NCBI RefSeq assembly: GCF_000423185.1
Contig: NZ_KE383989.1
Span: 7,501-71,500 of the forward strand
Reading direction: 5' to 3'
DNA: 64,000 nt
Source of the DNA: Inquilinus limosus DSM 16000
GTDB taxonomy: Bacteria; Pseudomonadota; Alphaproteobacteria; DSM-16000; Inquilinaceae
Position numbers and translations under genes: made by a program. The notes beneath the pieces were generated by a model. That model worked only from the letters and a program-made list of their open reading frames with translations, had not been told where the DNA came from and searched no databases. Shown here one piece after another: positions 54,953-64,000 of the stretch (position 1 is the stretch's first letter; each line of letters starts with the position of its first letter).

Positions 54953-55867
54953 ATGACGGACGCCACGATCGGGACCGTTCCCTCCCGGCCCAACCAGATC
55001 AAGGGACGCAGCCTCTGGCAGGACGCCTGGCGCCGCCTGCGCGGCAACAAGGCCGCCGTGGCCAGCCTGGTTGCCCTGTTGCTGATCGCCATCGTCTGCG
55101 TCGCCGGGCCGTATTTCCTGCCCTGGGGGCTGGACGACGTCGACTACACCGCGTTCCAGGCCGCGCCGAGCTTCGCAGCCGCGGCCGACGGCACCGCGCC
55201 GCATTATTTCGGCACGGAATCCAACGGCCGCGACCTGCTGGTGCGGACCCTGTACGGCGGCCAGATCTCGCTGCTGGTCGGCATCGTCGGCACCCTGGTC
55301 AGCCTGATCATCGGCGTCACCTACGGCGCCACCGCCGGCTTCCTGGGCGGGCGGGTCGACAACCTGATGATGCGCGTCGTCGACGTGCTCTATTCGCTGC
55401 CCTTCATGTTCTTCGTGATCCTGCTGATGGTGTTCTTCGGCAGGAACATCCTGCTCATCTTCGTCGCCATCGGCGCGGTCGAGTGGCTCGACATGGCGCG
55501 CATCGTCCGCGGCCAGACCCTGTCGATCAAACGCAAGGAATACATCGAGGCCGCGCATGCCTGCGGCGTCTCGACCTGGCGGATCATCCGCAAGCACGTG
55601 ATCCCGAACACGCTCGGCCCGGTCATCGTCTACATGACCCTGACCGTGCCGAAGGTGATCCTGCTGGAGAGCTTCCTGTCCTTCCTCGGCCTCGGGGTGC
55701 AGGAGCCGATGACGAGCTGGGGCGTGCTGATCGCCGACGGCGCCCGCAACCTGAACATCGCCTGGTGGATGCTGGTGTTCCCGGCCGCCTTCCTGGCCGT
55801 CACCCTGTTCTGCCTCAACTTCATCGGGGACGGGCTGCGCGACGCCCTCGACCCGCGTGACCGTTAA
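54953..55867 (+). CDS. oppC: Oligopeptide ABC transporter permease OppC
   Basis: This 304-residue protein has six helices plus the OppC N-terminal extension (SLWQDAWRRLRGNKAAVASL). FGTESNGRDLLVRTLYGGQI is the family motif after the extracytoplasmic segment. The EAA loop is AAHACGVSTWRIIRKHVIPN. It forms a heterodimer with OppB. The stop is 3 bp before oppD. Confidence 0.97.
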   Translation: MTDATIGTVPSRPNQIKGRSLWQDAWRRLRGNKAAVASLVALLLIAIVCVAGPYFLPWGLDDVDYTAFQAAPSFAAAADGTAPHYFGTESNGRDLLVRTLYGGQISLLVGIVGTLVSLIIGVTYGATAGFLGGRVDNLMMRVVDVLYSLPFMFFVILLMVFFGRNILLIFVAIGAVEWLDMARIVRGQTLSIKRKEYIEAAHACGVSTWRIIRKHVIPNTLGPVIVYMTLTVPKVILLESFLSFLGLGVQEPMTSWGVLIADGARNLNIAWWMLVFPAAFLAVTLFCLNFIGDGLRDALDPRDR

Positions 55868-55870
55868 GCC

Positions 55871-56977
<1,107 letters not shown>

Positions 56978-56987
56978 GGCCCGCGCC

Positions 56988-58040
56988 ATGACCGATACAC
57001 ATCAGCCGGCCAATCCTTCGTCCGACGGCAAGACGATCCTGTCGGTGCGCGACCTGCGCGTGCATTTCACCATGCCGAAGCGGCACCTCTGGTCCGGCCA
57101 CCGCGACACGCTGAAGGCGGTCGACGGCATCAGCTTCGACCTGAAGGCCGGCGAGACCCTGGGCATCGTCGGCGAATCCGGCTGCGGCAAGTCCACCCTC
57201 GGCCGCGCCGTGCTGCAGCTGATCCCCCCGACCGCGGGCCAGGTGGTGTGGATGGGCGAGAACATCGCCAATCTCGACAGCGGCGCGATGCGGGAGAAGC
57301 GGCAGGACCTGCAGATCATCTTCCAGGACCCGCTGGCCTCGCTGAACCCGCGCATGACGGTCGGCGAGATCATCGGCGAGCCGCTCGACGTGTTCGAGGG
57401 CAAGCTGAGCCGGAAGGAACGCCGGGCCAAGGTCGAGGAGATGATGGGCCTGGTCGGGCTGCGGCCGGAGATGATCAACCGCTACCCGCACGAATTCTCC
57501 GGCGGCCAGGCGCAGCGCATCGGCATCGCCCGGGCGATGATCCTGAACCCGAAGCTGATCGTCTGCGACGAGCCGGTCTCGGCCCTCGACGTCTCGATCC
57601 AGAGCCAGATCGTCAACCTGCTGATGCGGCTGCAGCGCCAGTTCGGCCTGTCGCTGATCTTCATCAGCCACGACCTGTCGGTGGTGCGCCACATCAGCCA
57701 CCGGATCATGGTGCTGTATCTCGGCAAGCTGGCGGAGATCGCCGACCGCGACGACATCTACGAGAATCCGCGCCATCCCTACACCCAGGCGCTGATCTCG
57801 GCGGTGCCGCTGCCCGACCCGGATGCGGAGCGCGCTAAGAAGCGGATCGTGCTGACCGGCGACCTGCCGAGCCCGCTGAACCCGCCGACCGGCTGCTATT
57901 TCCGCACCCGCTGCCCGAAGGCGCAGGACCTGTGCGCCCAGGTGGCGCCGCAGCTGACCGATGTCGGCAGCCCCGGCCACCAGGCCGCCTGCCACTTCTG
58001 GGACACGCCCACGCCGGCGCGGCGAGACGAGGCGGCGTAG
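56988..58040 (+). CDS. oppF: Oligopeptide ABC transporter ATPase OppF
   Basis: The 350-residue ATPase has Walker A GESGCGKST, signature FSGGQAQRIGIARAM, and Walker B LIVCDEPVSALDVS. The N-terminus has the OppF-type HFTMPKRHLWSGHRDTLKAV. The C-terminal extension has GCYFRTRCPKAQDLC. It is the last gene of the opp operon; the 130-bp palindromic repeat follows within 25 bp. Confidence 0.97.
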   Translation: MTDTHQPANPSSDGKTILSVRDLRVHFTMPKRHLWSGHRDTLKAVDGISFDLKAGETLGIVGESGCGKSTLGRAVLQLIPPTAGQVVWMGENIANLDSGAMREKRQDLQIIFQDPLASLNPRMTVGEIIGEPLDVFEGKLSRKERRAKVEEMMGLVGLRPEMINRYPHEFSGGQAQRIGIARAMILNPKLIVCDEPVSALDVSIQSQIVNLLMRLQRQFGLSLIFISHDLSVVRHISHRIMVLYLGKLAEIADRDDIYENPRHPYTQALISAVPLPDPDAERAKKRIVLTGDLPSPLNPPTGCYFRTRCPKAQDLCAQVAPQLTDVGSPGHQAACHFWDTPTPARRDEAA

Positions 58041-58062
58041 CCGACCCGCAGGCGCCCCGTGG

Positions 58063-58192
58063 CCTCTCCCGCTTGCGGGAGAGGTCGGAGACGCGAAGCG
58101 GCTCCGGGTGAGGGGATTTTTGTCGAGGCCGATGCTGGCCCTCACCCGGTCGTCCTGCGGACGCCCGACCTCTCCCGCCATGCGGGAGAGGT
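58063..58192. repeat. 130-bp dispersed palindromic repeat, copy 2
   Basis: This is the inverse copy of the element at 9565-9693; when reversed, about four-fifths of positions look identical by eye, with the conserved block CCGGAGCCGCTTCGCGTCTC. It lies between converging genes oppF and pfpI, as copy 1 also lies between converging genes. Confidence 0.9.
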
Positions 58193-58242
58193 AACGCAGT
58201 TCGCGGCTGCTGCCTCCCGGCCGGCCCTTCTCGACTGAGCAC

Positions 58243-58279
58243 CCGGAAAACAAAAAGGGCGCCGGAAACCGGCGCCCTT
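58243..58279 (-). terminator. Intrinsic terminator of the pfpI-like gene
   Basis: An 11-bp stem (AAGGGCGCCGG at 58255-58265 with 58269-58279) and an AAA loop. On the minus strand it is followed by TTTTTGTTTTCC. It lies 24 bp after the stop of the gene at 58303. Confidence 0.9.
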
Positions 58280-58302
58280 CGAATGCTCTCTGTCCCGAAG
58301 GA

Positions 58303-58875
58303 TCAGGCGGCCGCGGCCAGGGAGGCGGCGACGGTCGTGAAGTGCTCGACGATCGAGGCCTTGAACGCCTCCATGTCGAGGTCGTCGCGGGCGGTGATCA
58401 GGTTGCCCTCGACCACGACGGTGTCGTCGGCCAGCTTGGCGCCGGCGGCCTCCAGCGTCTCGCGGACGCTGTCATTGGCGACGATGGTGCGGCCCTGCAC
58501 CCGCTCGGACAGCGCCAGCAGCTGCGGCGCGACGCCGAGGGCGGCGATCGGCTTGCCGGCATCGGCGAAGCCGCGGAGGATGCGCTTGGTGTGCGGGTTG
58601 GCGGCCAGCTTGGCCACGCCGCGCTCGCCGCCCGGGATCAGCACCGCGTCGAAATCCGCGGCCAGCGCGTTCGACAGCGGCACGTCGACGGCGAAGTAGT
58701 GGCCCCACGCCTTCTCGTGCCAGCCATTGACCAGCCCCTGCTCGGTCGAGACGATCTTCAGGGTGGCGCCGGCGGCGAGCAGGGCCCGCTGCGGCTCGGT
58801 CATCTGGATTTCCTCGAACCCGTTCGACACCAGGATGGCGATCGTCTTGCCGGCGAGAGGCTTGTCGTTCTGCAT
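58303..58875 (-). CDS. DJ-1/PfpI family protein lacking the nucleophile cysteine
   Basis: The 190 residues follow PfpI/YhbO proteins throughout (TIAILVSNGFEEIQMTEPQR, VLIPGGERGVAKLAANPH, the acid E22). At the nucleophile elbow the usual A-x-C-H-G-P is AALGVAPQLL: position 114 is Gly and 115 is Val instead of Cys and His. The protein therefore cannot use the family's Cys chemistry as a glyoxalase, protease or deglycase. It may bind a ligand or partner only. It has its own terminator. Confidence 0.9.
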   Translation of the reverse strand: MQNDKPLAGKTIAILVSNGFEEIQMTEPQRALLAAGATLKIVSTEQGLVNGWHEKAWGHYFAVDVPLSNALAADFDAVLIPGGERGVAKLAANPHTKRILRGFADAGKPIAALGVAPQLLALSERVQGRTIVANDSVRETLEAAGAKLADDTVVVEGNLITARDDLDMEAFKASIVEHFTTVAASLAAAA

Positions 58876-59268
58876 GTATTATTCTCCCTTGCTGAAGCCG
58901 GTCCCGGCGGATCCCCTCCGGACCCACATGGGTTGCCTTCGGACGCGCAACGCGCCGTCCTGCGCTGCGGATCGCGATGTCGCGGGCAGCGGCGAAACCA
59001 TGCCGGGATGGTGATTGAATTCGACCGTAGAAGTGGCGGCGCCGAGGTCGAAAGTCAATGCCGGACACCCATCGCATGGGTGCATTGCACAATGCTGGGG
59101 CTCGCCCCGCTTCCGGAACCATCGGGCCGACGCAAAACCGCCGCCCGAAGGCCGGCGGAAGGCGCAAACAAGACCGCCGCCCGGAGGGCGGCGGTCGGAG
59201 TTCAACGTTCGGTGAGGCGCCGGTCTTGGTGCCGGCGCTCAAAGATCACCGCGACGAAACGGTCGGTG
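58876..59268. other. Intergenic region with a terminator-like hairpin
   Basis: This gap lies upstream of the pfpI-like gene. Bases near 58876 contain its ribosome site (AAGGGAGAAT). An 11-bp hairpin (GACCGCCGCCC, 59172-59182 with 59186-59196) followed on the minus strand by TTGTTTGC looks like a terminator for the small ORF at 59269-59364. Nothing else is recognised; the frames across it are shadows. Confidence 0.6.
59172..59196 (-). terminator. Probable terminator of the 31-codon ORF
   Basis: Stem GACCGCCGCCC/GGGCGGCGGTC with a 3-base loop, followed on the minus strand by TTGTTTG. It lies 73 bp after the small ORF stop and would separate that transcript from pfpI. Confidence 0.6.
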
Positions 59269-59364
59269 TCAGGCCGGCAGACCGGAGGTTGCCGACGCCG
59301 CTCGATCCGACGCACGCCCGATGAGGGCGGCCGCGGAGATCGTGTTCACCGGAGCGCTAGACAT
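59269..59364 (-). CDS. 31-residue ORF with a perfect Shine-Dalgarno
   Basis: The ORF starts MSSAPVNTISAAALIGRASD and ends TSGLPA. It is preceded by AAAGGAGGTGATCCG, which fully matches the 16S anti-Shine-Dalgarno, with the ATG 6 bases after AGGTGA. Upstream (59423-59428) a CTTGACA -35-like box is seen. A hairpin terminator follows at 59172-59196. It is Ala/Ser-rich, with no signal peptide or membrane helix. No family is recognised. It may be a small regulatory protein or a leader peptide; DNA of this kind is easily missed by gene finders. Confidence 0.55.
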   Translation of the reverse strand: MSSAPVNTISAAALIGRASDRAASATSGLPA

Positions 59365-59429
59365 CGGATCACCTCCTTTCGTTTGTTGCACCTGCGATAA
59401 AGGTCGGATGAGTGGCCGGTTCTGTCAAG

Positions 59430-60038
59430 TCAATGCGCTTGGCCGGCTGCGACATTGACCGCCAGGGCCAGGATCACGGTGTTGAAGAAGAAGGACAGGA
59501 CGCCGTGGCCGAGCGTCAGCCGGCGCATGTAGGAATCGGTGACCTGAACGTCGGAGACCTGGGCGGTCATCCCGACGACGAAGGAATAGTAGAGGAAATC
59601 CCACACCCCGGGCTCCCGGTCGCCGGGGAACTCCAGCCCGCGCGCGTCCCGGCGCCTGCCGCGCTCGAGGCCCGCCTTGCCGTAGTAGAGATGGGCGTAG
59701 CGGAAGGCAAAGACGGTGTGCAGCGTGGCCCAGCCCAGCAGCACGCTGACGATCGCCAGGACCAGATGCAGCGTCGCCGGCCCTTCCGCCTGATTCAGCA
59801 GGCTGAAGATCGAGGCGATGCTGAAGCCGGCCGCGATCACCGTGATCAGCACGATCAGCGGCAGGCCCTCGTCATCGATGTCGGCCCGGCGCCGGATGGT
59901 GTCGGGCGTCGCATGCCGGGTCATCACCGCGGTCCAGGCGAGATAGAGGCCGAAAAAGGCGTCGCCCGCCACGACGACGGCCATCGGGTCGCCCGCGCGA
60001 CCGCCCAGGGCGGACCAGAATGCCAAGCCCAGCAGCAC
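59430..60038 (-). CDS. DUF1345 membrane protein, start unclear
   Basis: The visible part (202 residues from a GTG at 60038) has about four or five helices and the DUF1345 blocks [39 protein letters not shown] and [24 protein letters not shown]. In-frame codons continue upstream for over 100 bases without a stop and read [18 protein letters not shown], which looks like the true N-terminus, but no ATG/GTG/TTG is present there. Either a CTG near an AAGGGAGG site (60098-60105 on the other strand) is used, or the start codon has been lost. Confidence 0.8.
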   Translation of the reverse strand: MLLGLAFWSALGGRAGDPMAVVVAGDAFFGLYLAWTAVMTRHATPDTIRRRADIDDEGLPLIVLITVIAAGFSIASIFSLLNQAEGPATLHLVLAIVSVLLGWATLHTVFAFRYAHLYYGKAGLERGRRRDARGLEFPGDREPGVWDFLYYSFVVGMTAQVSDVQVTDSYMRRLTLGHGVLSFFFNTVILALAVNVAAGQAH

Positions 60039-60169
60039 GCCGGCATAGAAGCGGGTGTGGTGCCGCAGATGGTTGCGGATCGAGACGAACAGGACGGCCT
60101 CCCTTCGCAGGATCGCTCCCGGGAGGAAGGCATTCCCGAACGCGGCTGTCCAGGCCCGTCTCGGTCCGC

Positions 60170-61327
60170 TCAGCCGAACTGTCCGGCCAGCCGCTCCAGC
60201 GCCTCGTCCAGCACCGAATCCTGCTTGGCGAAGCAGAAGCGGACGACGGTCGAGAGCGGGGCCTCGGCGTAGAATGCCGAGACCGGGATGGCGGCGACGC
60301 CGACCGCCTCGATCAGGTGCCGGCAGAAGGCCTGGTCGTCGCCGTCGAAGCCGGTCGAGCCGATGTCGAGATTGACGAAATAGGTGCCGTCGCAGGGCAG
60401 CGCCGTGAGCCCCAGCCGCGCGAGGCCAGCGGCGAAGCGGTCGCGCTTGCCCTGCATCTCGGCGACGAGGCCGTCGTAGTAGTCGTCGCCCTTGCCGAGG
60501 CCGTAGGCCACGGCCGCCTGCAGGTTCGGCGGGGTGGTGAAGGTCAGGAACTGGTGCGCCTTGCCGAGCAGCGTCGCCAGGGCCGGGGCGGCGGTGACAT
60601 AGCCGACCTTCCAGCCGGTCAGCGAGAAGGTCTTGCCGGCCGAGCCGATCTTCAGGCAGCGCTCGCGCATGCCGGGCCGGGCGATCAGCGGCTGGTGCTT
60701 CCGGCCGTCGAAGACCAGATGCTCGTAGACCTCGTCGCAGATGACATAGGCGCCGGAGCCCTCGACGAATTCGGCGAGGAGGTCGAGCTCGGCCGCGCCG
60801 AACACCTTGGCGGCCGGGTTCAGCGGGTTGTTGAACAGCACCGCCTTGGTCTTGGGCGAGAAGGCGCGGGCCAGGGCCGCCCGGTCGAAGGACCAGCCCG
60901 GCGGCGTCAGATGCACGAATTTCGGCACGCCGCCGGCGCGCCGGACCAGCGGGAGGTAGGCGTCGTAGAGCGGCTCGAACAGCACCACCTCGTCGCCCGG
61001 CTCGATCAGCGCGAACAGCGCCGCCGCCAGCGCCTCGGTGGCGCCGGAGGTGACCACGACCTCGCTGTCGGGATCGACCTCGAGCCCGTAGAAGCGCTTT
61101 TCATGCGCGGCCACGGCCTGGCGCAGCTCCGGCAGGCCCAGCATCGGCGGATACTGGTTCCAGCCGTCGGTGACGGCGGAGGCCGCGACCCGCAGCACGT
61201 CCTCGGGCCCCTTCCCGTCCGGGAAGCCCTGGCCGAGGTTGACCGCACCATGCTGCCGCGCCAGCCGGGACATGACCTCGAACACGGTGGTGCCGAGGCC
61301 GGAGAAGATCGCGTTTCCGGGCTTCAT
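60170..61327 (-). CDS. Class I/II PLP aminotransferase
   Basis: This 385-residue fold-type I aminotransferase has the PLP lysine K232 in [14 protein letters not shown]198 and Y201 in [11 protein letters not shown], and N167/N170 in [14 protein letters not shown]. The N-terminal [17 protein letters not shown] and C-terminal [20 protein letters not shown] fit the methionine/kynurenine aminotransferase-like group (YbdL/CCBL relatives). The substrate is probably an aromatic or sulfur amino acid but is unproved. It is downstream of a conserved hypothetical gene by 32 bp. Confidence 0.94.
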   Translation of the reverse strand: MKPGNAIFSGLGTTVFEVMSRLARQHGAVNLGQGFPDGKGPEDVLRVAASAVTDGWNQYPPMLGLPELRQAVAAHEKRFYGLEVDPDSEVVVTSGATEALAAALFALIEPGDEVVLFEPLYDAYLPLVRRAGGVPKFVHLTPPGWSFDRAALARAFSPKTKAVLFNNPLNPAAKVFGAAELDLLAEFVEGSGAYVICDEVYEHLVFDGRKHQPLIARPGMRERCLKIGSAGKTFSLTGWKVGYVTAAPALATLLGKAHQFLTFTTPPNLQAAVAYGLGKGDDYYDGLVAEMQGKRDRFAAGLARLGLTALPCDGTYFVNLDIGSTGFDGDDQAFCRHLIEAVGVAAIPVSAFYAEAPLSTVVRFCFAKQDSVLDEALERLAGQFG

Positions 61328-61359
61328 CGTATGACGTATCGTGACGTGCGCCGCTCGTG

Positions 61360-61986
61360 TCAGTGCCGGGTGACTTCGGACTCGTCGAAATCCCCGTCCT
61401 CCGATCCCTCCTCGACCACGTCGAGCATCTCCTCGAACCGGTCGAGCAGGTCCGAATAGTCGCGGTTCGCCCGCAGGAACTTGCGGAACGCCTTGTCGTT
61501 GCGGATGTCCTCGTCGAACCAGGCGTCGGCGGCGCGCTGGTGCTCCGGATGGGCCGAGAGGTGGTAGAAGGCCGCCTGCTCGACGGTGGTGATCTGCCCC
61601 TCGTCCAGGATCTCCAGCACCGCGCCGACATAGGTCGGCAGCCCGGTCAGGAAGGCGATCTCGTTCGCGGCGGCGGCCAGCTCCTCCTCGTCCAGCGGCG
61701 CCTCCGGCGCCTCGCCGGCGGCGACGGCGGCGGCCTGCGCGGCCTCCTCCATCTTGCGGATCTCGTCGCGCAGCGCCGCGAAGTCGCTGTCCTCACCGAT
61801 CAGCGCCTCGTTCGGGATGCCGCCGATCGCAGCCTCGATCGCCAGCAGCGTGTCGAGCAGCTTGCGCTTGCGCACCACCCAATTGGCACCGCTGCGGACG
61901 TCCTCGGCGATCGACCGCAGCCGCTCCTGCTCTTCCGGCGCCATGTCGGAGAGCAGCGATGTCTCGGGTTTGGCTATGGCGGTCAC
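61360..61986 (-). CDS. Conserved hypothetical protein, acidic
   Basis: This 208-residue, Glu/Ala-rich soluble protein starts at GTG (61986), with AGAAGGA 9 bases upstream; an ATG at 61944 would be shorter. Segments are ANWVVRKRKLLDTLLAIEAA, ANEIAFLTGLPTYVGAVLEI and ADAWFDEDIRNDKAFRKFLR, mostly helical, with an acidic C-terminus. No family is recognised. It lies divergent from def and upstream of the aminotransferase in the same strand, probably in one operon. Confidence 0.75.
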   Translation of the reverse strand: MTAIAKPETSLLSDMAPEEQERLRSIAEDVRSGANWVVRKRKLLDTLLAIEAAIGGIPNEALIGEDSDFAALRDEIRKMEEAAQAAAVAAGEAPEAPLDEEELAAAANEIAFLTGLPTYVGAVLEILDEGQITTVEQAAFYHLSAHPEHQRAADAWFDEDIRNDKAFRKFLRANRDYSDLLDRFEEMLDVVEEGSEDGDFDESEVTRH

Positions 61987-62097
61987 GGTGGTCGTCCTTC
62001 TGTTGCGGGCGCACCCTAACACAGCAGCTTCGACACGGCAGCCCCACCGACGGCGACGCTTGACCCTCGTCGGACCTGTGCCTATCTGGACCGCACG

Positions 62098-62613
62098 ATG
62101 GCCAAGCTTCCGATCCTGATCGCCCCCGATTCCCGTCTCAAGACCAAGGCGAAGCCGGTCGCCGCGGTGGACGACCGCGTCCGCAAGCTGACCGACGACA
62201 TGCTGGAGACGATGTATGCCGCGCCGGGCATCGGCCTCGCCGCGCCGCAGATCGGCGTGCTGGAGCGGATCATCGTCATCGACGTCGCCGGCAAGGACGA
62301 GCCGCGGGCGCCGCTGCGCCTGATCAACCCGGAGATCACCTGGGCGTCGGAGGAGATGCAGACGGCCGAGGAGGGCTGCCTGTCGCTGCCCGATCAATGG
62401 GCCGAGGTGGTGCGCCCGGCCGAGGTCAAGGTCCGATACCTGGACGAGACCGGAACCCAGCAGGAGAAGCACGCGACCGGGCTGCTGGCCACCTGCCTGC
62501 AGCACGAGATCGACCATCTCAACGGCGTGCTGTTCGTCGACCACATCTCGGCGCTGCGCCGGAACATGATCCTGCGCAAGGTGCAGAAGTGGAAGAAGGA
62601 GCACGCGTCCTAG
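62098..62613 (+). CDS. def: Peptide deformylase
   Basis: This 171-residue metallo-hydrolase removes the formyl group from new proteins. Motif 1 is GIGLAAPQIG (44-53), motif 2 EEGCLSLP with metal ligand C94, and motif 3 QHEIDHLNG with H136, E137 and H140. The length is typical of type I bacterial deformylase. fmt is not seen next to it; the gene converges with the repeat-containing gene. Confidence 0.98.
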   Translation: MAKLPILIAPDSRLKTKAKPVAAVDDRVRKLTDDMLETMYAAPGIGLAAPQIGVLERIIVIDVAGKDEPRAPLRLINPEITWASEEMQTAEEGCLSLPDQWAEVVRPAEVKVRYLDETGTQQEKHATGLLATCLQHEIDHLNGVLFVDHISALRRNMILRKVQKWKKEHAS

Positions 62614-62622
62614 CGGTGCGTC

Positions 62623-64000
62623 CTACTTCTCCTTCGCCGCGTCCCAGTAGCTGCTGCCGCCGATGTTGAGCGTGTCCGGCGCCGCGACGTCGTCGCCCGG
62701 GACGCCGATGCGCAGCCGGTTGACCGTACCGTCATCCGCCATCAGCTGCAGGGTGTAGCCGTCCAGGCGATAGCGACCGGCCGTGTCCCGCGACTTCAGC
62801 GCCCCGCCCACGGAGAAGCCGTTCTCAGTCATCACGGCGCCCATCCCGCCACTGGTGACGCCGACCGATCCGCCGTCCGGCCCCGTTCCCACCGGGCTCT
62901 GCATGAAGAAGCTGCCGCCCTGGTGCCGCTCGAAGGTGCCGTCGGCCCGGAACCGCAGATCGATGCGCGTGGTGACGCCGCCCTGCGACACGTTCAGGTA
63001 GTAGTAACTGCGGTCCAGCCGGATATCGGGCGGGAATGGCCTCAGCACGGTGAAGCCGGACCAGTCGGCCTCCGCCCCCGCCGCCGCGGTCATCACATAT
63101 TTCTCGCCGCGCCGTTCCCAGCGCGACCAGTCCTGCGGCGCCCGGCGGCGGACCTGGTCGGCGTCGAGATCGGTCGGCGGGTATTCGAACTCATAGCGAT
63201 AGGCGGTGCCGTCCTTCAGCAGCAGAAAGGTCTCCTCGTTGCGGTCGGTAAAGGTGCCGCCGCCCGGGTTGATGCCCATCTGGAACTGCTCGCGGAACAG
63301 CATCGCCTCGATCCGGTCGGCCGGGACGCCCTTGTCCGGCCCGGCATTCACCTCCGCCGCCCCCGGCGGCCGGTACTCCAGCCCGCCGGCCTCCGGCAGG
63401 TCGGAGCGGGCGAGGTGCGAGGGATCGTCCAGCAGCCGGCAGTCGGACAGGCTGATCACCTCGAAGTCATAGACCCGGCTGATCCGGCCGATGACGGTGA
63501 CGTCCTTGTCCTTCGCCCGCTGGAACCGCTTCTCCTCGGCGTCGTCGGCGAAATCGCAGCTCGCGGACCAGATCGAGCGCTGCTCCGGCAGCCATTGCCG
63601 CAGCCGGTCGTCGCCGTCCGACCGGCCGCCAAGCGCCAGCGGACCCAGCTTCTGCATCGCCGCGGTGACGGCCTCGGCCTTGTCGTCGTCGTCCCGGCCG
63701 GGGGCACGCCGGAACAGCTCCTTCGCCACGGCCGAAAGCTGGGCGATCGAGAACAGCGTCCTCGGCTTGGCCGTCAGCCCCGGCTCCTCCGGGATGTCGG
63801 CCCTGGCCATCCCCTCCGGCCCGTCGAGAAGGCGGCAGCCTTCCAGGGTGACGACCTTGAAGTCGTAAACCCGGCCGATCCGCCCGGCGACCACGACGTC
63901 CCGGCCCTCCTCCCGGGCGAAGAGCCTCTCCTCCACCTCGTCGTCGAAGTCGCAGGACGCGGTCCACAGCGACTGCTGGTCGACGGTCCATTGCTGCAGC
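62623..64000 (-). CDS. Repeat-containing protein with tandem OB-like units (5' end outside window)
   Basis: About 459 residues are visible and the frame is open to the right edge. Two copies of an approximately 140-residue unit occur: SLWTASCDFDDEVEERLFAR followed by VVVAGRIGRVYDFKVVTLEG and CRLLDG; and SIWSASCDFADDAEEKRFQR followed by VTVIGRISRVYDFEVISLSD and CRLLDD. This resembles tRNA_anti-like/OB-fold modules. A beta-rich C-terminal domain follows (SYYYLNVSQGGVTTRIDLRF, GRYRLDGYTLQLMADDGTVN). It is probably an exported or surface protein, but its N-terminus and any signal peptide are outside the window. Confidence 0.8.
   Translation of the reverse strand, partial: LQQWTVDQQSLWTASCDFDDEVEERLFAREEGRDVVVAGRIGRVYDFKVVTLEGCRLLDGPEGMARADIPEEPGLTAKPRTLFSIAQLSAVAKELFRRAPGRDDDDKAEAVTAAMQKLGPLALGGRSDGDDRLRQWLPEQRSIWSASCDFADDAEEKRFQRAKDKDVTVIGRISRVYDFEVISLSDCRLLDDPSHLARSDLPEAGGLEYRPPGAAEVNAGPDKGVPADRIEAMLFREQFQMGINPGGGTFTDRNEETFLLLKDGTAYRYEFEYPPTDLDADQVRRRAPQDWSRWERRGEKYVMTAAAGAEADWSGFTVLRPFPPDIRLDRSYYYLNVSQGGVTTRIDLRFRADGTFERHQGGSFFMQSPVGTGPDGGSVGVTSGGMGAVMTENGFSVGGALKSRDTAGRYRLDGYTLQLMADDGTVNRLRIGVPGDDVAAPDTLNIGGSSYWDAAKEK

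Overview
The window is about 64 kb of very GC-rich DNA with strong G/C bias at third codon positions. Gene content points to an aerobic, heterotrophic alphaproteobacterium, most likely in or near the Rhodospirillales. The indicators are a compact petABC (cytochrome bc1) operon, aerobic hemF, Cox15-type ctaA, DUF1285/NUDIX/cca next to moxR/DUF58/DUF4159, and sigma-EcfG-like promoters. The genus is not decided by the sequence. No rRNA, tRNA, CRISPR array, prophage or complete insertion sequence was seen.

Layout: (1) 1-3 kb, a minus-strand chain with stop/start overlaps (acyl-CoA dehydrogenase, DUF924, VOC protein). (2) 3.1-7.4 kb, petABC ending in a strong terminator, divergent from trmL-hemF. 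(3) 7.5-13.3 kb, an MHS-type transporter, a RibD-C protein, a Gfa-like protein, an aldo/keto reductase, a bicupin protein and a receiver-only response regulator behind a sigma-EcfG-like promoter; 10.48-10.80 kb holds a nested repeat/MITE structure. (4) 13.4-16.2 kb, a compositionally different island with an orphan asparagine-synthase-like enzyme and a YfbU protein. (5) 16.7-28.1 kb, a hydrolase, then cca/NUDIX/DUF1285 divergent from a four-gene moxR/DUF58/DUF4159/GATase-like membrane operon. (6) 28.2-37.7 kb, a DUF1326-DUF2182 pair, an OmpA-like porin, a methyltransferase overlapping a large MscS channel, DUF6496 behind a second sigma-EcfG-like promoter, acs, and a Phd/VapC-type toxin-antitoxin pair. 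(7) 37.8-50.2 kb, transport and catabolism (MFS plus D-2-hydroxyacid dehydrogenase, azlCD plus an AraC regulator, an FAH hydrolase plus an SDR), a Gfo/Idh oxidoreductase, a CbpA-like co-chaperone and ctaA. (8) 50.2-58.0 kb, a complete oligopeptide ABC operon with two tandem oppA paralogues. (9) 58.3-64 kb, a DJ-1/PfpI protein lacking the nucleophile cysteine, a 31-codon ORF with a perfect Shine-Dalgarno, DUF1345, an aminotransferase, a hypothetical protein, peptide deformylase, and a repeat-containing protein cut by the right edge.

Intergenic regions carry several families of short palindromic repeats: a 130-bp CCTCTCCC/GGGAGAGG element (2 copies), an approximately 90-bp GGGCTTGACCC element (3 copies, one interrupted), an approximately 86-bp GCGAxxCAATCCAG-type element (2 copies plus a fragment), and a large inverted structure between cca and the NUDIX gene.

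The observations I think most worth following are the MITE-like element nested inside a palindromic repeat, the two sigma-EcfG-like promoters, the orphan amide-forming synthetase, the tandem oppA duplication that carries its leader, and the 31-codon ORF.
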